Below are positions 1 to 12,792 of a stretch of 64,000 nucleotides of DNA, in pieces. The first letter of the stretch is position 1, and each line of letters starts with the position of its first letter. Origin of the DNA: Litsea cubeba (Eukaryota; Streptophyta; Magnoliopsida; Laurales; Lauraceae). The notes below the pieces were generated by a model that did no database searches, was not told the DNA's origin, and worked only from the letters and a program-made list of their open reading frames with translations. The stretch spans positions 115,582,902-115,646,901 of the forward strand of contig CM022946.1 of assembly GCA_012931725.1 (NCBI GenBank). The letters are read 5' to 3'. The translations under genes were made by a program, and so were the position numbers.

Positions 1-703
1 TGGGGTTTTAATTTTAGATTGCCTATCATCACTTTACCAGGTCTAGAAAGGTGTTCACAAGCTATAAGTCAAGGTTAGTTCGCAATTTTGATGACACCCT
101 CAATGGTTGGAAAGAAATAGGCACTAATGAGATAAAAGAAATGTTCCGAAAACTACGAGTTTGAGTAGCTCTTCATTCTACTCGGAATTAGCGCAGAAGA
201 GTCCTTACCTTGGAGGACTAGAAAGGCTCTACACTCAATTGGTTTAGTCTCTACTAGTGATTTGTCAGGGTCACTCAGATGTGCCTACTCTTCACTTAGA
301 CTACACTTCATGTGGCTAAATGTGCAAAAAATTTTCCAAGACTTGATTTTGTGACACTCTTTTTAGGATTTGGATAGTATACTAAACTAAGATATCGAAA
401 CTTATTAACAAGCTAAAATCCCATGGAAAATTTTGGATTTTTTTTTTTGAGAAAAGAAAAAGAAATTGATTTTTTTTTAAATCTAAATATTTACAGGCAA
501 ATACATGTGTGCAATGCAGTGCAACACCCCCAAACCTAAACCGAACATTGTCCTCAATGATATGCAATGTAAACTGTGAAATGATAAATGGACAAGGGAA
601 AAAAAAATTGGAACGCCTTACCATGGGTTGATGCAAAAAATGATTATTGAGTTGCCTACCAACCAGCTCTAAATTTCACGTTGTCAGTGACCCTGAAAAT
701 TAC
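1..703 (-). other. Internal Athila DNA downstream of integrase; no ORF supported
   Basis: This stretch lies 3' of the integrase on the element's own strand. Read on minus it has a G-rich run (complement of about 520-535, TTTAGGTTTGGGGGTG) of the kind often seen after pol in Athila/Tat elements. I see no envelope-like ORF and no LTR start before the window ends. Confidence 0.5.
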
Positions 704-3621
704 TCATGCAATATACACAGGGTCCTGAAGAAGGGTTTCTTCGACATCCTTGCCCTTAAGCTCCAGAAAAGGTTTCAACCTCTGGCCATTGACTTTAAAA
801 ACATCCCCATTCTTGGGGTTCTCAATCTCAACTGCCCCATGAAAATAGACAGTGCGCACGATGAAGGGTCCAGTCCAACGGGATCTCAGTTTTCCTGGAA
901 AGAGATGCAGGCGAGAATTATACAGAAGAACTTTCATGCCTGGTACAAAGGATTTCCTCAAATAGATAGATCGTGGTTTTTCTTCATCCGATCCTTATAA
1001 ATCTTGGCATTCTCATAGGCGTCATTTCTAAGTTCCTCCAGCTCATTGAGATGCAACTTGCGTAGGTTACCGACTTTAGCTAAATCAAAATTGAACATTT
1101 TGATGGCCCAGTAAGCACTATGCTCCAATTCTACCGGCAGATGACATGCTTTCCCAAAGACCATTCGATATGGAGACATTCCGATCGGGGTCTTATAGGC
1201 AGTCCGATAAGCCCATAAAGCATCTGTCAATCTTGAAGACCAGTCTTTTCGGGTAGGACTGACTGTCTTTTCCAAAATTTGCTTTATTTGCCTATTGGAC
1301 ACTTCCACCTGTCCGCTAGTCTGTGGGTGATACGGAGTAGCAACCTTATGAGTGATAGAATATTTTTTCATCAGATTCTCGAAGGTGCTATTACAAAAAT
1401 GACTCCCACCATCACTGATAATCGCCCTGGGGGTACCAAATCTAGAAAAGATGTTTTCTTTAATAAATTTGATAACCACGTGACGATCATTCTTTCTAGT
1501 TGGAATCGCCTCTATCCATTTGGAGACATAATCTACAGCAAGCAAAATGTATAAGTTGCCGAAGGAACTCGGAAATGGACCCATGAAGTCTATGCCCCAA
1601 ACATCAAAAATTTCCACAATAAGCATCGGATTTAAAGGCATCATGTTCCTCCGCGTAATTCTGCCTAATTTCTGGCAACGCTCACAGTGCAAACAAAACA
1701 TGTGACAATCCTTGAAAAGAGTGGGCCAGTAAAATCCGCATTGCAACACCTTTGCAGCGGTTTTCCTAGAACTAAAATGCCCACCACATGCATGGTCATG
1801 GCAGAAGGATATCACACTTAAAAAGTCCTCTTCCGGAATGCATCTCCTAATGATCTGGTCTGGACAATACTTGAACAGGTATGGGTCATCAAAGAAGAAA
1901 TGCTTAACCTCAGACAAAAACTTAGACCTATCCTGTTTGGACCAGTGATCGGGCATCTGTCCAGTGACCAGGTAGTTAACGATATCCGCAAACCAAGGGA
2001 AATGGGAGACATTCAACAACTGTTCATCCGGGAAACTCTCACTCAATGGGATGCTCTCATGCTCGAGGTCAGTAGGTAATCGGGAGAGATGGTCAGCTAC
2101 AACATTTTCAGAACCTTTCTTGTCCCGAATCTCAAGGTCAAACTCTTGTAGCAACAGAATCCACCCAATCAAACGGGCTTTCGCATCTTTTTTCATCAAC
2201 AGGTACCTAAGGGCCGAATGATCGGTGTAAACTATGACCTTAGACCCAATCAGGTAGGGTCTAAACTTCTCCAGGGCAAAGACGACAGCTAACAGCTCTT
2301 TCTCTGTGGTTGTGTAATTCAGCTGAGCGTCATTCAAGGTCCTACTGGCATAATATATGACATGGGGCGATTTGTTCACTCTCTGTCCTAACACAGCCCC
2401 AATAGCATGGTCAGAAGCGTCACACATGAGTTCGAAGGGAATTGTCCAATCAGGTGGCTTTATTATCGGAGTAGAGGTCAACTCCTTTTTCAATTGTTCA
2501 AATGCTTGTAGACAAGGTTCATTGAAGACAAAAGGCACATCCTTAGATAACAGATTGCATAAAGGTGCAGCTATCTTGCTAAAATTCTTAATGAACCGTC
2601 TATAAAAACCTGCATGGCCCAAGAAGGATATGATGTTCTTCACCATTTTTGGCGGTGGCAGGTTGGAAATGAGATCAATTTTGGCCTTGTCGACCTCGAT
2701 GCCATTCTCAGAAATAACATGGCCCAGGACAATTCCTCTTTTCACCATGAAATGACACTTCTCCCAATTCAAAACAAGATTCTTCTCTTGACATCTCATT
2801 AAAACAAGGTTCAGGTGATGCAAACATTCTTGGAAACTACTCCCATGGATCGAAAAATCGTCCATAAACACCTCTAAGAATCGCTCGACCATGTCCGAAA
2901 ATATGCTCATCATACACCGTTGAAATGTCGCAGGTGCATTGCACAGCCCAAAAGGCATGCGCCGATAGGCGAATGTACCGAAAGGACATGTGAAAGTTGT
3001 CTTGTCCTGGTCCTCGGGTGCTATGGGTATCTGATTATAGCCTGAGTATCCATCAAGGAAACAATAAAAGGCATGACCGGCTAGTCTCTCAAGCATCTGG
3101 TCCATAAATGGGAGGGGAAAATGGTCTTTACGGGTGGCCAAGTTTAACTTTCTATAGTCAATGCACACTCGCCAGCCCGTCTGGGTCCTTGTGGGCACTA
3201 ACTCGTTTCCCTCATTCTTCACAACAGTTATCCCGGACTTTTTTGGCACAACATGGACTGGGCTCACCCATGAGCTGTCCGAAATAGGGTAAATGATACC
3301 TGAATCCAGTAGTTTCAGAACCTCCACTCTTACGACATCCTTCATTGATGGATTAAGACGCCTCTGTGGTTCTCTGGAAGTTTTTGCATTTTCTTCCAAA
3401 TGGATCCGATGTTGAACCACAGATGGGCTTATTCCTTTTATATCAGCAATTGTCCAGCCTATAGCCTCTTTGTGATTCTTCAGGATCTCAATCAATTGTT
3501 GTTCCTGGACTTTTTCCAAGTCCGAGGCTATAATGACAGGGAGAGTATCAGCTGGGCCCAAAAACACATACTTGAGGGTGTCAGGTAGTGGTTTTAGGGT
3601 CGAGCTTGGGCGGTTCTTCAA
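704..3621 (-). pseudogene. Athila pol: reverse transcriptase, RNase H, integrase (C-terminus frameshifted)
   Basis: The main frame (3621 down to 958, 887 residues) is intact through three enzymes. Reverse transcriptase: MPFGLCNAPATFQ near residue 222 and the catalytic FMDD at 252-255. RNase H: DASDHAIGAVLG at 401, then D467 and D510. Integrase: an HHCC zinc motif (H608, H615, C646, C649) and a DDE triad at D678, D737 and E773, with the usual 35-residue spacing between the last two. The integrase C-terminal tail (SRWTGPFIV, FKVNGQRLKPF) continues in another frame from 961 to 704, so one frameshift separates it. These enzymes copy the element's RNA into DNA and insert it. The first residues overlap the protease frame, consistent with an original single gag-pol frame. 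Confidence 0.92.
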
Positions 3622-4500
3622 TTGATGGAACAGGTGGGGCAGCCGATGGAGTCAAGATCTCTGGCTTGGGTTGCCATTGACTCATCTCAAAAGCAGGGGC
3701 AGAATCCAGTAACGCATTTACTTCTTTAATGTTATTCTCAACATCAATGTTACCTCCAAAATGTGCAAGACAGGCCTCTAGTGGGTCCTCACAAACTAAC
3801 TGTGATCCTACACTCTCAATAAGCTCCTCTAGGTAACTCACCTCACAAATTTCATAATCACTCTCATCTCTGGGTTGCTTGCCAACGTTGAAAATGTTTA
3901 TCTGGACTGTCATATTCCCAAATGATAGGTGCATCACACCATTTCGACAATTAATCAGGGCATTGGAAGTGGCAAGGAATGGTCTCCCTAAAATTACCGG
4001 GATCTTCATGACATTTCTGATTGGTGGTTGTATATCAAGGACTACAAAGTCCACCGGGAAAACAACTCACCTACCTTGATCAAAACATCCTCAACAACAC
4101 CTTTGGGGTACCTAACTGAAGCATCAGCTAGTTGTAAGGTCACCTTGGTCGGTTTCAGCTCCCCCAAACCTAACTCCTCGTATATTGAATACGGGAGCAG
4201 GTTGACACTCGCACCCAAGTCCAACAAAGCCTGTTCTATGTGATGATCCCCTATTTGACAAGAAATTGTAGGACACCCAGGGTCCTTGTATTTGATTGGG
4301 GTTGAAGTGGTAATGATGGAACTGCATTGCTGGGCAAGAAAGGCTTTTTTCGGTACATTGGTTGTCCTCTTGAATGTGCATAAATCTTTGAGGACTTTGG
4401 CATAAGTTGGGATCTGTTGGATGGCTTCTAACAGTGGGATGTTAATTCTCACTTGCTTGAACACTTCAAGGATCTTATCCAACTGGACATTATTTTTCAT
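3581..4500 (-). pseudogene. Athila aspartic protease, two frames
   Basis: The frame 4500-4042 carries the aspartic protease active-site motif as LLDLGASVNLLP, with DLGAS in place of the usual D-T/S-G-A, then LGLGELKPTKVTLQLADAS. The frame 4054-3581 continues with IPVILGRPFLATSNALI, the ILGRPFL motif typical of plant retrotransposon proteases. The change of frame falls near 4045-4054. In a working element this enzyme would cut the gag-pol polyprotein. It lies between gag and reverse transcriptase, as expected. The missing threonine or serine in the active-site triplet is common in Athila copies as I recall them, so I do not count it as damage; the frameshift is. Confidence 0.85.
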
Positions 4501-4505
4501 TTGAC

Positions 4506-6287
4506 CTAGCCTCTGAGGGTATGGGGCCTTGGGAATAAAGGATCTAGGAGGGGCTCACTTGGTGAGGCAACTCCTACTGGTTTCTCAGGTTCCTTTGTAG
4601 GCTCTAGGTCCTTCTTTTGTTCCTCAGGTTCTTCTTCCAAAACTACATGCTCCCTCCTCACTTGGGTCCGTTCAGATTGCCTAGGGTCCTCTTCTGGTGT
4701 GTCAGCCTCCCTTGAGGCCATTCTACGGGTGGTAACTGCATGCACTGCATTGACCTGCTCATGGACTTTGCCCTTGTCATCATGGACAACAAATTGGCCA
4801 GCTGAAGTTTGGCCTTTGGGGTTGGCTTCGGGCTGACTTGGAAAGGTACCCTTGTCTCTTTGAGCTATTGACCTAGCCAACTGACTGACAGTGTATTCCA
4901 GCTTGGCAATGGACTGGGTATTGGCATTCAAATTCTGAGTAGTGCTTTGCTGGAATTGGAGGGTATTTTGGGCTAACATTTTCATTGTGTCCTCTAGAAT
5001 TCTGCTGATTCTGGGGATTAAGATTCTGATATCCTTGGACCATGGGTGGTCCCTGTGACACTTGGGGTACTTGAGGCTTTTGGTATCCCGGAGGTGGCAT
5101 ATGCTGGGCCATTGGCTGAGAAGGGTTTCCTTGGTGTTGTCCTTTGGTCCATGAAAAATTAGGATTATCCTTCCAACCAGGATTGTATGTATTCGAATAC
5201 GGATCATACCTCGGCCGCTCATATCTAGTATTCTGGTAAAGTGCACTCACCTCCTCCATACTCTCACTCTGACTTTGACCAAAGAATGCTCTACATCGAG
5301 ATCCAGGATGGGTAAAGTCTCCACAATTGGTGCAAGGTGAGGCAGTAGGGTCACTAACTGCTTGGCTCATCTTTAATGATTTCAGGGTCTTTGGGGTGGT
5401 CTGCTGACAGGTCTGGTTCATTTCAAGGGCTTCTAATCTCCTAGTCAGCGTGGCCAATTTGGCCTCAGCCTCGAATTTGGGTTCCACTCTATGCATGCCC
5501 CTTTTTTCTGCAACAATGGGTCTTTTGGGATCCTCTCTGATAGGTTCCCATTGGAGAGTGTTCTCAGCGACCTCCTCAAGGTATGTCCAAGCTTGGTCAG
5601 CTGTCTTTTGAGTGAAAACTCCGTTGCAGAAAGACTCCACCATGGTCTTGGTGGGATAGTCCAGTCCTTCATAAAGGATTTGGACTAGCCGGATCTTTTC
5701 GAATCCGTGATGCGGGCATTGTAACAGTAAGTCTTTGAACCTTTCCATGTACTCATACATGGTTTCTCCCTCCAGTTGGTGGAAGCTGTTCAGGGTATGT
5801 CTAATGAAGGCCGTTTTTGTTTTGAATAAAACTTTTTATAAAAGGCCTCGACTAGTCCCTCCCATGTGTTTATGGAATTAGCCTGTAGGGCGTAAAGCCA
5901 TGCTTTCGCCTTCTCCTTCAGCGAGAATGGGAACAACCTAAGCTTAAGGGCTTCTTCAGACATATGGTTATACTTCATGGTCCCACAGATTTCCTCAAAC
6001 TCTCTCACATGCTGATATGGGTTCTCATTTTCCACCCCTCGGAAAATTGGTAACATTTGGATTAAGCCGGATTTCAGCTCAAATGAGGCATTCATGGTGG
6101 GTATGACGATGCATGAGGGCTGGGTAGATCGGGTTGGGTACATGTACTCCCTAAGAGTCATGGGTTGGGGGTGTGGGTTTCCGTCAGCCATTTCCTCAAT
6201 GGCAATGGGGTCCGCAAAATTCTCAACAGGGATATCGAATAAATTGAAGCTCTCTAAACGACCCTGCACACGTAACCAATTGTGCAT
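4506..6287 (-). pseudogene. Athila gag, three frames
   Basis: Gag forms the particle that packages element RNA. Frame 6287-5790 holds the capsid-like core (EICGTMKYNHMSEEALKLRLF, then KEKAKAWLYALQ and WEGLVEAFYKKFY). Frame 5760-4873 continues (YMERFKDLLLQCPHHGF, LVQILYEGLDYPTKTMVES) and includes a CX2CX4HX4C zinc knuckle, CTNCGDFTHPGSRC. Frame 5246-4506 is the charged C-terminal part leading to the protease. Two frame changes therefore break the gene. The ATG at 6287 is the first in frame, but a start further upstream cannot be excluded because the coding similarity begins very near it. Confidence 0.85.
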
Positions 6288-7334
6288 AAACTACCGCTCA
6301 ACTCCAAAAGTGATGGTCCGCTCAAGTGATGATGAACGAGGATTAATGCTTAAACACAAACAAGCAAAACAAAATGATTTTGAAAAACAAACTAAACTAT
6401 GCTTAACTAAGGCTACCTAAGTTTAAACTAGACAGCTCCTAACTGTGAAGAGTACACCTAGGCCTCCAATCCGATCCTATGAAACGTAGTCGGCCAGGCA
6501 AGCCCCCAGGGGATTGGTGGGATCACGATGCGCGTGGCAAAGGTTCCGCTTAAATACCAAACTCCTAGAACAGATGAACTGTCTCCCTTAAGGGACAAGG
6601 CTATTCTAGGCACCGATTTCCGTCAAGGAGCGCAAATGGTACAACCTTTGATGGTCTTCTCCTAATGAGCTCGTGTCCTACAGTCACGTTTCTACTCAAA
6701 TTTTATTTAAGGCTAAGGATTCCTAAGTAGTGAGGAAAATGAGTTCCTATGGGCAAGGAAATGGTGATGAAATCCAATCCTTATCTTGTTGGGGGTATGA
6801 TTGCCCTTACTAAGTGTGTGCTTTCCCAATTACTTTGTGTGTTTGAAAATGATTAAGCACTACAAAGCAATTAAACAATCAAACAACCAACAAAATTAAC
6901 CCACTAACGGGGGATGCGTGGGTGTATCGAAATACGCACCTCCCAAACTAAATTGGGGGGAGTTCGGTTGAAGTCGACCCAAGCCACCGACACCAATTTC
7001 GGTGTACGAACTTGGGGGGCCGCGACGGTATCGTCCAACCGTCCTCCTTCCTTAATTATTACAATGCTTTGAAAAATTAAATGAACTTTAAAAATTATTA
7101 CAAACTTGAAATGAATCCTAATACAAGATTTTCTAAGAAAGCAAATTAAATTCCTAAGTTAGAGTTCTTTGGTTGCTCTTTTCCTCTTTCCTTGCTCCAA
7201 CCGCGGAATCCCTGAAAATACAAACAAGTAAAATGTGTAGAATCCGCAATGAAAACTAAAAGAAAGAATAAAAATGCAACTAAACTATATGAGAGTTGAA
7301 AATCCTTAAAATGAAGGATTCCTATGTACTTCAA
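6288..7334 (-). other. Athila untranslated leader between primer site and gag
   Basis: About 1 kb without a supported ORF lies between the primer-binding site and the first gag ATG. It contains short G and C runs near 6950-7020 but no motif I recognise. A leader of this size is normal for the lineage and probably holds the RNA packaging signal, which I cannot locate. Confidence 0.5.
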
Positions 7335-7352
7335 TCCCCGGCAACGGCGCCA
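7335..7352 (-). promoter_or_regulatory. Primer-binding site, tRNA-Asp type
   Basis: On the minus strand the sequence reads TGGCGCCGTTGCCGGGGA, starting a few bases inside the LTR edge. This matches the 3' end of plant tRNA-Asp as used by Athila elements (family knowledge). It fixes the element's orientation and the inner edge of the 5' LTR. Confidence 0.88.
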
Positions 7353-7358
7353 AAAACT

Positions 7359-9144
7359 TGATGTCGATTTCCGCAAGTATACGGTTGTCTCAAGTAATAT
7401 AGACTATGGAAGTCCGAATATCGTTCCCACAAGGATTGTTACAAGGAAACTAGCAATGATCAATGAAAAGGAGTATCAACTCAAATATAGCTAACAATGG
7501 AAACAAAAATATATATATATATAACAAGGAAAATAAAAAAAATGCAAACTAAAAGAAAACAAGAACTAGATAACAAAAAGTTTAGTAAAAATAGAAAAAG
7601 TCAAGTGAGAACAAGCTAAGTAACAAGTTAGTAACAAAGTTAATGACAAAAAAAAAAATAACAAGGTTGATACAAGAACAATGAAGAAATGTTAGATAGA
7701 TCAAATGAATAAGTGTGTGAAAATAACAAGTGAAAGATAGAAAATGAGTGGATAGAGAAAAAGAAATATGCTAAAGTAGTGTAAAATCAAATGTATAATT
7801 AATGGTGTGAATAGAGAAATGGAGTGTGAGAATCAAAACAAGTGAATAAGTGTGTGAGAAAGTGAATAGAATCAACTAAAGTAAATAAAACAAGAAACAA
7901 GCAATACTAATGGATGATCGAATCATCTAGAATCCACTAAGTGACACTAATCCAACACTAATGCTCTTCTTTTTTTCCAAAAAAGATTACTCAAATCTAA
8001 TTACAAATCAATGCTTAGATTTGAAAAATATAACTTTAAAAGTTCTAAGATAGAAATTAACAATCTAATAGCTAAGATTTTCTTCCCTTCATAAAAGAAT
8101 AGATTCCTAATGACTATCTATCAAAAGTAAGTATAAACCATCAAAAGATATTAACTCCTAAGCATGATTTATCAAACCTATGTATAGATAGTAAAAAGAA
8201 TGCTAATATAGAAACTAAGCATGGAAGGTTGCACAATGCAATGAAGAAAAATCTACTCTAACATATTAAGAATATAAATAAGGGAATTAAAATAAAGAGC
8301 ATAAGCAAAAGGAATATGATCAACTTAGCTTCACCTAGAAGATCCAATCAAAGGGATTAGCCACCCATTGGAGAAGATAAAGCTTTCAATTCCATTCCAA
8401 ATCTTTAATTTTTACAAGGCTTTCCTCACTTTCTCTCTACAATTGCTCGCAATTACATGAAAAGCTTAAGTAAAGAGGAAGGGGCTCTCCTTGCTTGTGT
8501 GTTTAATGCCTAGAGCTCCCTTCCTTATATAGAAATATTTGCCTTGCTCTCTTTGATTTCTTTCCGATGTGGGACTAGACAAGAATGAAAATATGAACAT
8601 ATGAATGTCATTCTCGAGTTAGAAAATAGTTCCCAGATTGATGCGCGATTTTGACCCCTGAAACGTCCGAATTGGGAAACATGTTGTGAAATATGATTTG
8701 TAGATCTTAGAACAAGATTTCCAATGCTTCTGAGATCACCTCAATCGGACACCCGAGTAAAAAGATATGGTCAAAATACCAACCCAGGTCTTTCATTTTT
8801 CTTCTTATTGTTGGCCTAACTTTGTCATCTCTTCATCCAATTGTCTTCCAAACTTATCCTTACTCTCTTTAACTCTTGAATCTCAACTTTAATCTTCAAA
8901 TTAATCTTCAATTAACACCTACAAAGAGAAATTAACATAATTGAGAGTATTTTTTAACATATTTTCTATGGAAGCCATTGGAACTCATATGCATACAAAT
9001 GACCATCTATAATGGAAAGATATGAGCAAAGCATGATGGGGAGGGAATTTATGATTTTTATGCTAAAAATATTATTTTGAGTTCTTTTATCTTTGAAAAT
9101 TCATAAAATAATGCTATGAAAGTGTATCTTTTTTGAACTCATCA
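7359..9144 (-). repeat. Athila 5' LTR
   Basis: The inner edge, TGATGTCG at 7359, sits just next to the primer-binding site. The outer edge is taken at CATCA (9140-9144), giving TGATG/CATCA inverted ends and a length of about 1.79 kb, within the Athila range. There is no second LTR in the window to confirm the outer edge. Confidence 0.7.
8525..8532 (-). promoter_or_regulatory. TATA box in the Athila LTR
   Basis: On minus the sequence is CTATATAA followed by GGAAGGGAGC. It lies about 610 bp inside the 5' edge of the LTR and faces the coding region, so it is the likely LTR promoter, with transcription starting near 8490-8500. Confidence 0.6.
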
Positions 9145-12100
9145 CGGCACAACCCGATCTCAGCACATCCTAATCTGAGTACAAAATTAGAAACAACACG
9201 AGCATGATGCCAAACAAGCCCTAACGTACCTTTTCTTGAATATGAGCCAGTAACTCATTCATAAATAGTATTAAGAGAGAAGGACTTAAAGGTTACTATT
9301 TATACAAACCTATAGATACTAGAAACTCGCATCTCTATAAGTATATTTTACACTTACCGTTCCCTCATACATGTCTTTTATGATATAACCTCTTATGACA
9401 TTCTTTTTATTTTAAACCCACTAAATCAAACATCTATATTGCATTATGTCTAAACTTTCTATAAATCGTTCGAGACTATAGGAAGATTCCTCCACTTCTC
9501 TTAATTTTTTATTCAATTGTCTGACTGAAAAGACAACTTCCACAATTGACTTCTTTTATCTAAAATAATGCTATTTTCTTAGAATTCATTTTTTTTTTTT
9601 TTGTGACAAGAGTTTTATGTTGACTATCAACCCACCGAACGCTATTCGTGCTTGGGACCGACTAGTAGAAAAGATTGGCAAAGTTGTTTTGGATCAAAAC
9701 TGATGACCAGAATCTTGATTTTGCAATCCCAACTCTCCCATTCATTGGTTTTAACTATTGAAGAATAATGCAAATGTGGAAAAACCTCTAAAATACCAAA
9801 ATCCATTCTTCTCCCATACGAGGCCTAGGCATTGTAAGTCCAAACTCTCTCACATACGCCAAACCTTTTAAGCTGACAACCCTCCTACTTTGACGTCGAT
9901 CAATCAAAAGTTGATGCACAAAAGTCAAATGTTAGGATTATCTATTTATCATACTGATAATTGGCCAGCTGTCGATCCACATCAGGCCCATCATCTTATC
10001 ATGATAGTGCTACATATCTATTTGGGCTCCACACAATCATAGGCTTGCTATAGTTTTGAAATGCAAACCTGGGTATTTCTACAGGATGTTGTGCATTTCT
10101 GATTCCAAGGTAAGCTTTTATGGCATTCTATATGTTTTTCCGGTTTCCTCGTGCGCTGATCAGAAGCCTTTAGCTTTCACAATCAGGAGAAGTCACCAAA
10201 CCCAACTAGACCTAGCAAAAAGCTTCTGCAATGGGACTCTCGATGCTTACCCTTTTCAACTGCTCCTACTACATAGCCATGCCTTTTTCTGGGGAGGTGC
10301 TAATTGCCATTATTTATGTAGAGAGAGAGAGGGAGATGCAATCAGCAGTTCACCATTCTCTGTACACTGGTTGAACATTGTTTTATTATGGCCTCAATCA
10401 CCATTCTCTGTACACTGGTTGAACATTGTTTTATTATGGCCTCAATCACCATTCTCTATACACTTGTTGAACATTGTATTATTATATTATCTACAAAAAG
10501 TGCATCACAAGCAAGAAAAAAAGCAGGGTTACAGAAAGGTTTGAATGTGTAGTACGAAACATTTCAGGCCTTCTTAATTCTATTATTTGTCATAAATAAA
10601 TTATTAAGCTTTTCAATTGATTCTTGTTTGAAGCTTTTAGGTTTTCAAAGTTTAATGACTATAATGTAGACATATTATTATTAACTTCAAGCCAATAGAA
10701 TGTGGATTAGTGTCAAATTAGGGTAGCGTTAATTTAAGGCAGTTAGGTACGTGTGAAGGGATTCGATCAATTAAATGTGGACCTTCTAAACAAAGACAAA
10801 TTAATAGTGGTAGAAAAGGGAGGTGTTGTGAAGAATTTGCCATTAACCAACTATGAAGTTAGGATTTGGATCACCCTTACAAAGGACGGGTGGTAAAAAC
10901 TTTAGGGCTCATTGACACTACCAAATATAAGAGGACTCATGTCCACTAAATACCATTTCTATCGTTGCCAAATATAAGAGGACTCAGGTCTAATGAACTC
11001 TATATAAGCAGTCAAATTTATGGCCATTCGATTAAAATAAAAACTTTACCAATATTTCAATTACTATTCCTCATAAATTGAAAATATTAAATTCTTCCAT
11101 CTTCTTTAATTTAACCTCAAGCACCAACTCCCTTTTAAAGTTGAAAGCCTTTGGTGCTAATTTTAGCAAAGTAGGCCATCTTCTAGTCGTTATCTTCAGC
11201 ATTGTCATTGTGTTATGCTCGCCAACCCTCCAATACCCTCAAGTAATGTTCGCCATTGATGATTTGACCTACCAATCTAACCAGGATAATCCAATGTGGT
11301 AAATCTTTTTTTTTTTTTTTTTTTGTTGTTGTTGGGATTGACATTTCTTGCCAATATATAAACGAACAAGGTTGATAGTTGATTCCTACTTTCTATTCGA
11401 CCTGAACCTAATAACTTGACTAATTGCACATTTCACAAGCCACCCCACGGTTTATTTATTTATTTATTTTGATAAAAATGAAATATCATTAAAGAAAAAA
11501 CCACTATAACAAGAGAAAAAAAAAATACAAACAAAAAAGGAAGCAAAAAACCATACCCCATCCCCTCAACCTCCATAGTAAGAACATTTTGCTATTCTAT
11601 GTGCTGAGTTTAAATTCCCTATAAACAAAAGAGAAATCAGCTAGCTCAAAAACACAACACTGCAGCCCCAAGTTGACCAACGGTTAGGTTCATGTTGAGC
11701 ATATACACATTAGTCAACACCATTGCCACCCCTACCCTCAAACCTCTATAAGCCGCCTGTTATATAAATTCAATCCCAACAATATAAAAACAAGTTCTAC
11801 TCTCAACCCCACCTTCCTAGCATAGTTGGTAATCAATGTAAAAGTACCCTTGAGGACGTAGGGTATGCAGTAGTATAGTTGGTAAACTAAAAAACAAATA
11901 ATGATGATGATGATGATTATGATAATGATGATAGTGAGGAGGAGGAGGTCGGTGTAGAAAAAGAAGTCTACGGTCTAGATACACTGAAGAGTCAGAGAAA
12001 AAACAAAGGGTAAGGGTGGGGGTGGCTGGCCAAACAAGCATGAGAGAAGGGTAAAAGAGCTGACCTAATTGTCGGTCCTCACTTGCATTGTTACATGGGT

Positions 12101-12675
12101 CAGTAAAGAAAAACGACGTGGTAAACGAGGGACTTTTTATTATAATCTCTTCACATGCATTATGTTACAAAAAGATTTACTAGGTTTTCTTTGATTAGTT
12201 TATTTATCGATATTCTCGCTATTGGGCCTCTCAATAACTCAGAATGGGAACTGGCTCCTCTGAACCTTTTACTTGTTTTTCCACCATTTCCATATTTTTG
12301 AAATCTGGATTTATGTGGTTAACCTTCCAGTGAGGCCCACTTATAAAATTCAAATTGCATTGTAGTTGTGTTCTAAATGAAAATTGCTAATGCATGGTAT
12401 TCGAGAAGTCTCATTTAATGAGAGTTAGACCTAATGTATGATTGATTACGTGAATGAAATGCACCATGGAATATTGGAAATTAAATGTGATAGAGTAGAT
12501 AAATAAAAAATAATAATTTAAATGATTTATTTACACGTGATCAATTTGAAAGTAGACCTAAATCATATTGGATGGGAGTTTAACTACTACCATAAGATTT
12601 CTTTCCTTCTTGGGATTCCCATATTGGCCGGTGGAAATTAGGTCATTGTCTAGGGGTTTAGCTTGATACGGATAT
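9145..12675. other. Intergenic DNA upstream of MIR166
   Basis: No coding region is supported. Visible items are a 48-bp minisatellite (10351-10487), a 23-bp direct repeat at 10921 and 10969 (AAATATAAGAGGACTCA core), a TATA-like CTATATAAG near 11004, T runs at about 9588 and 11308, a TTTA run near 11450 and ATG/GAT triplet repeats at 11901-11940. The TTTA run followed by GATAAAAATGAAATATCATT could be a LINE tail, but there is no coding evidence for it. Confidence 0.5.
10351..10487. repeat. 48-bp minisatellite, about 2.9 copies
   Basis: Units start at 10351, 10399 and 10447. The first two are identical by eye; the third has several substitutions and degenerates. Because 48 is a multiple of three, the ORF running through it shows a repeated 16-residue block, which is a by-product of the repeat and not evidence of a protein. 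Confidence 0.9.
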
Positions 12676-12683
12676 TATAAAAG
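12676..12683 (+). promoter_or_regulatory. TATA box of the MIR166 gene
   Basis: TATAAAAG followed by GAAGAGA lies about 260 bp upstream of the hairpin base. A plant start site would fall near 12705-12715, followed by a GA-rich leader. MIRNA genes are transcribed by RNA polymerase II from such promoters (established). The start site itself is inferred. Confidence 0.65.
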
Positions 12684-12792
12684 GAAGAGAAATAAAAACC
12701 AAACCAAAGCCTTGGTCCTCAAAAGGTCTGTGATCTATATCTCTGTCAGAAAGGAAGTGAAAGATGAGGGAGAAAGAGTGAAGAGAGAGATC

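Larger units (their letters stand above)
1..9144 (-). mobile_element. Athila-type Ty3/Gypsy LTR retrotransposon, 3' end beyond window
   Basis: The order on the minus strand is LTR, primer-binding site, gag, protease, reverse transcriptase, RNase H, integrase, as in Ty3/Gypsy elements. The gag (FEEICGTMK and LRLFPFSLKEKAKAWLYAL), the FMDD reverse transcriptase and a primer site matching tRNA-Asp point to the Athila lineage by my knowledge of that family. The 3' LTR is not in the window, so LTR age cannot be judged. The coding region changes frame at least five times, so this copy is not autonomous. The outer edge at 9144 is inferred from the TGATG...CATCA inverted ends of the single LTR present. 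The possible 5-bp duplication next to it (CGGCA, 9145-9149) cannot be checked because the other end is missing. Confidence 0.9.

Noticed and set aside
382..636. 84-codon ORF at the left edge that might be an Athila envelope-like gene
   Set aside because: Low-complexity (poly-lysine/phenylalanine) and no similarity to envelope-like proteins; position alone is not enough.
10056..10544. 162-codon ORF with a repeated 16-residue block
   Set aside because: The repetition comes from the 48-bp minisatellite; no domain or homology is recognisable.
11078..11302. 74-codon ORF after a TATA-like box at 11004
   Set aside because: It has no ATG at the frame start, no domain, and is followed by a T run; support is too weak.
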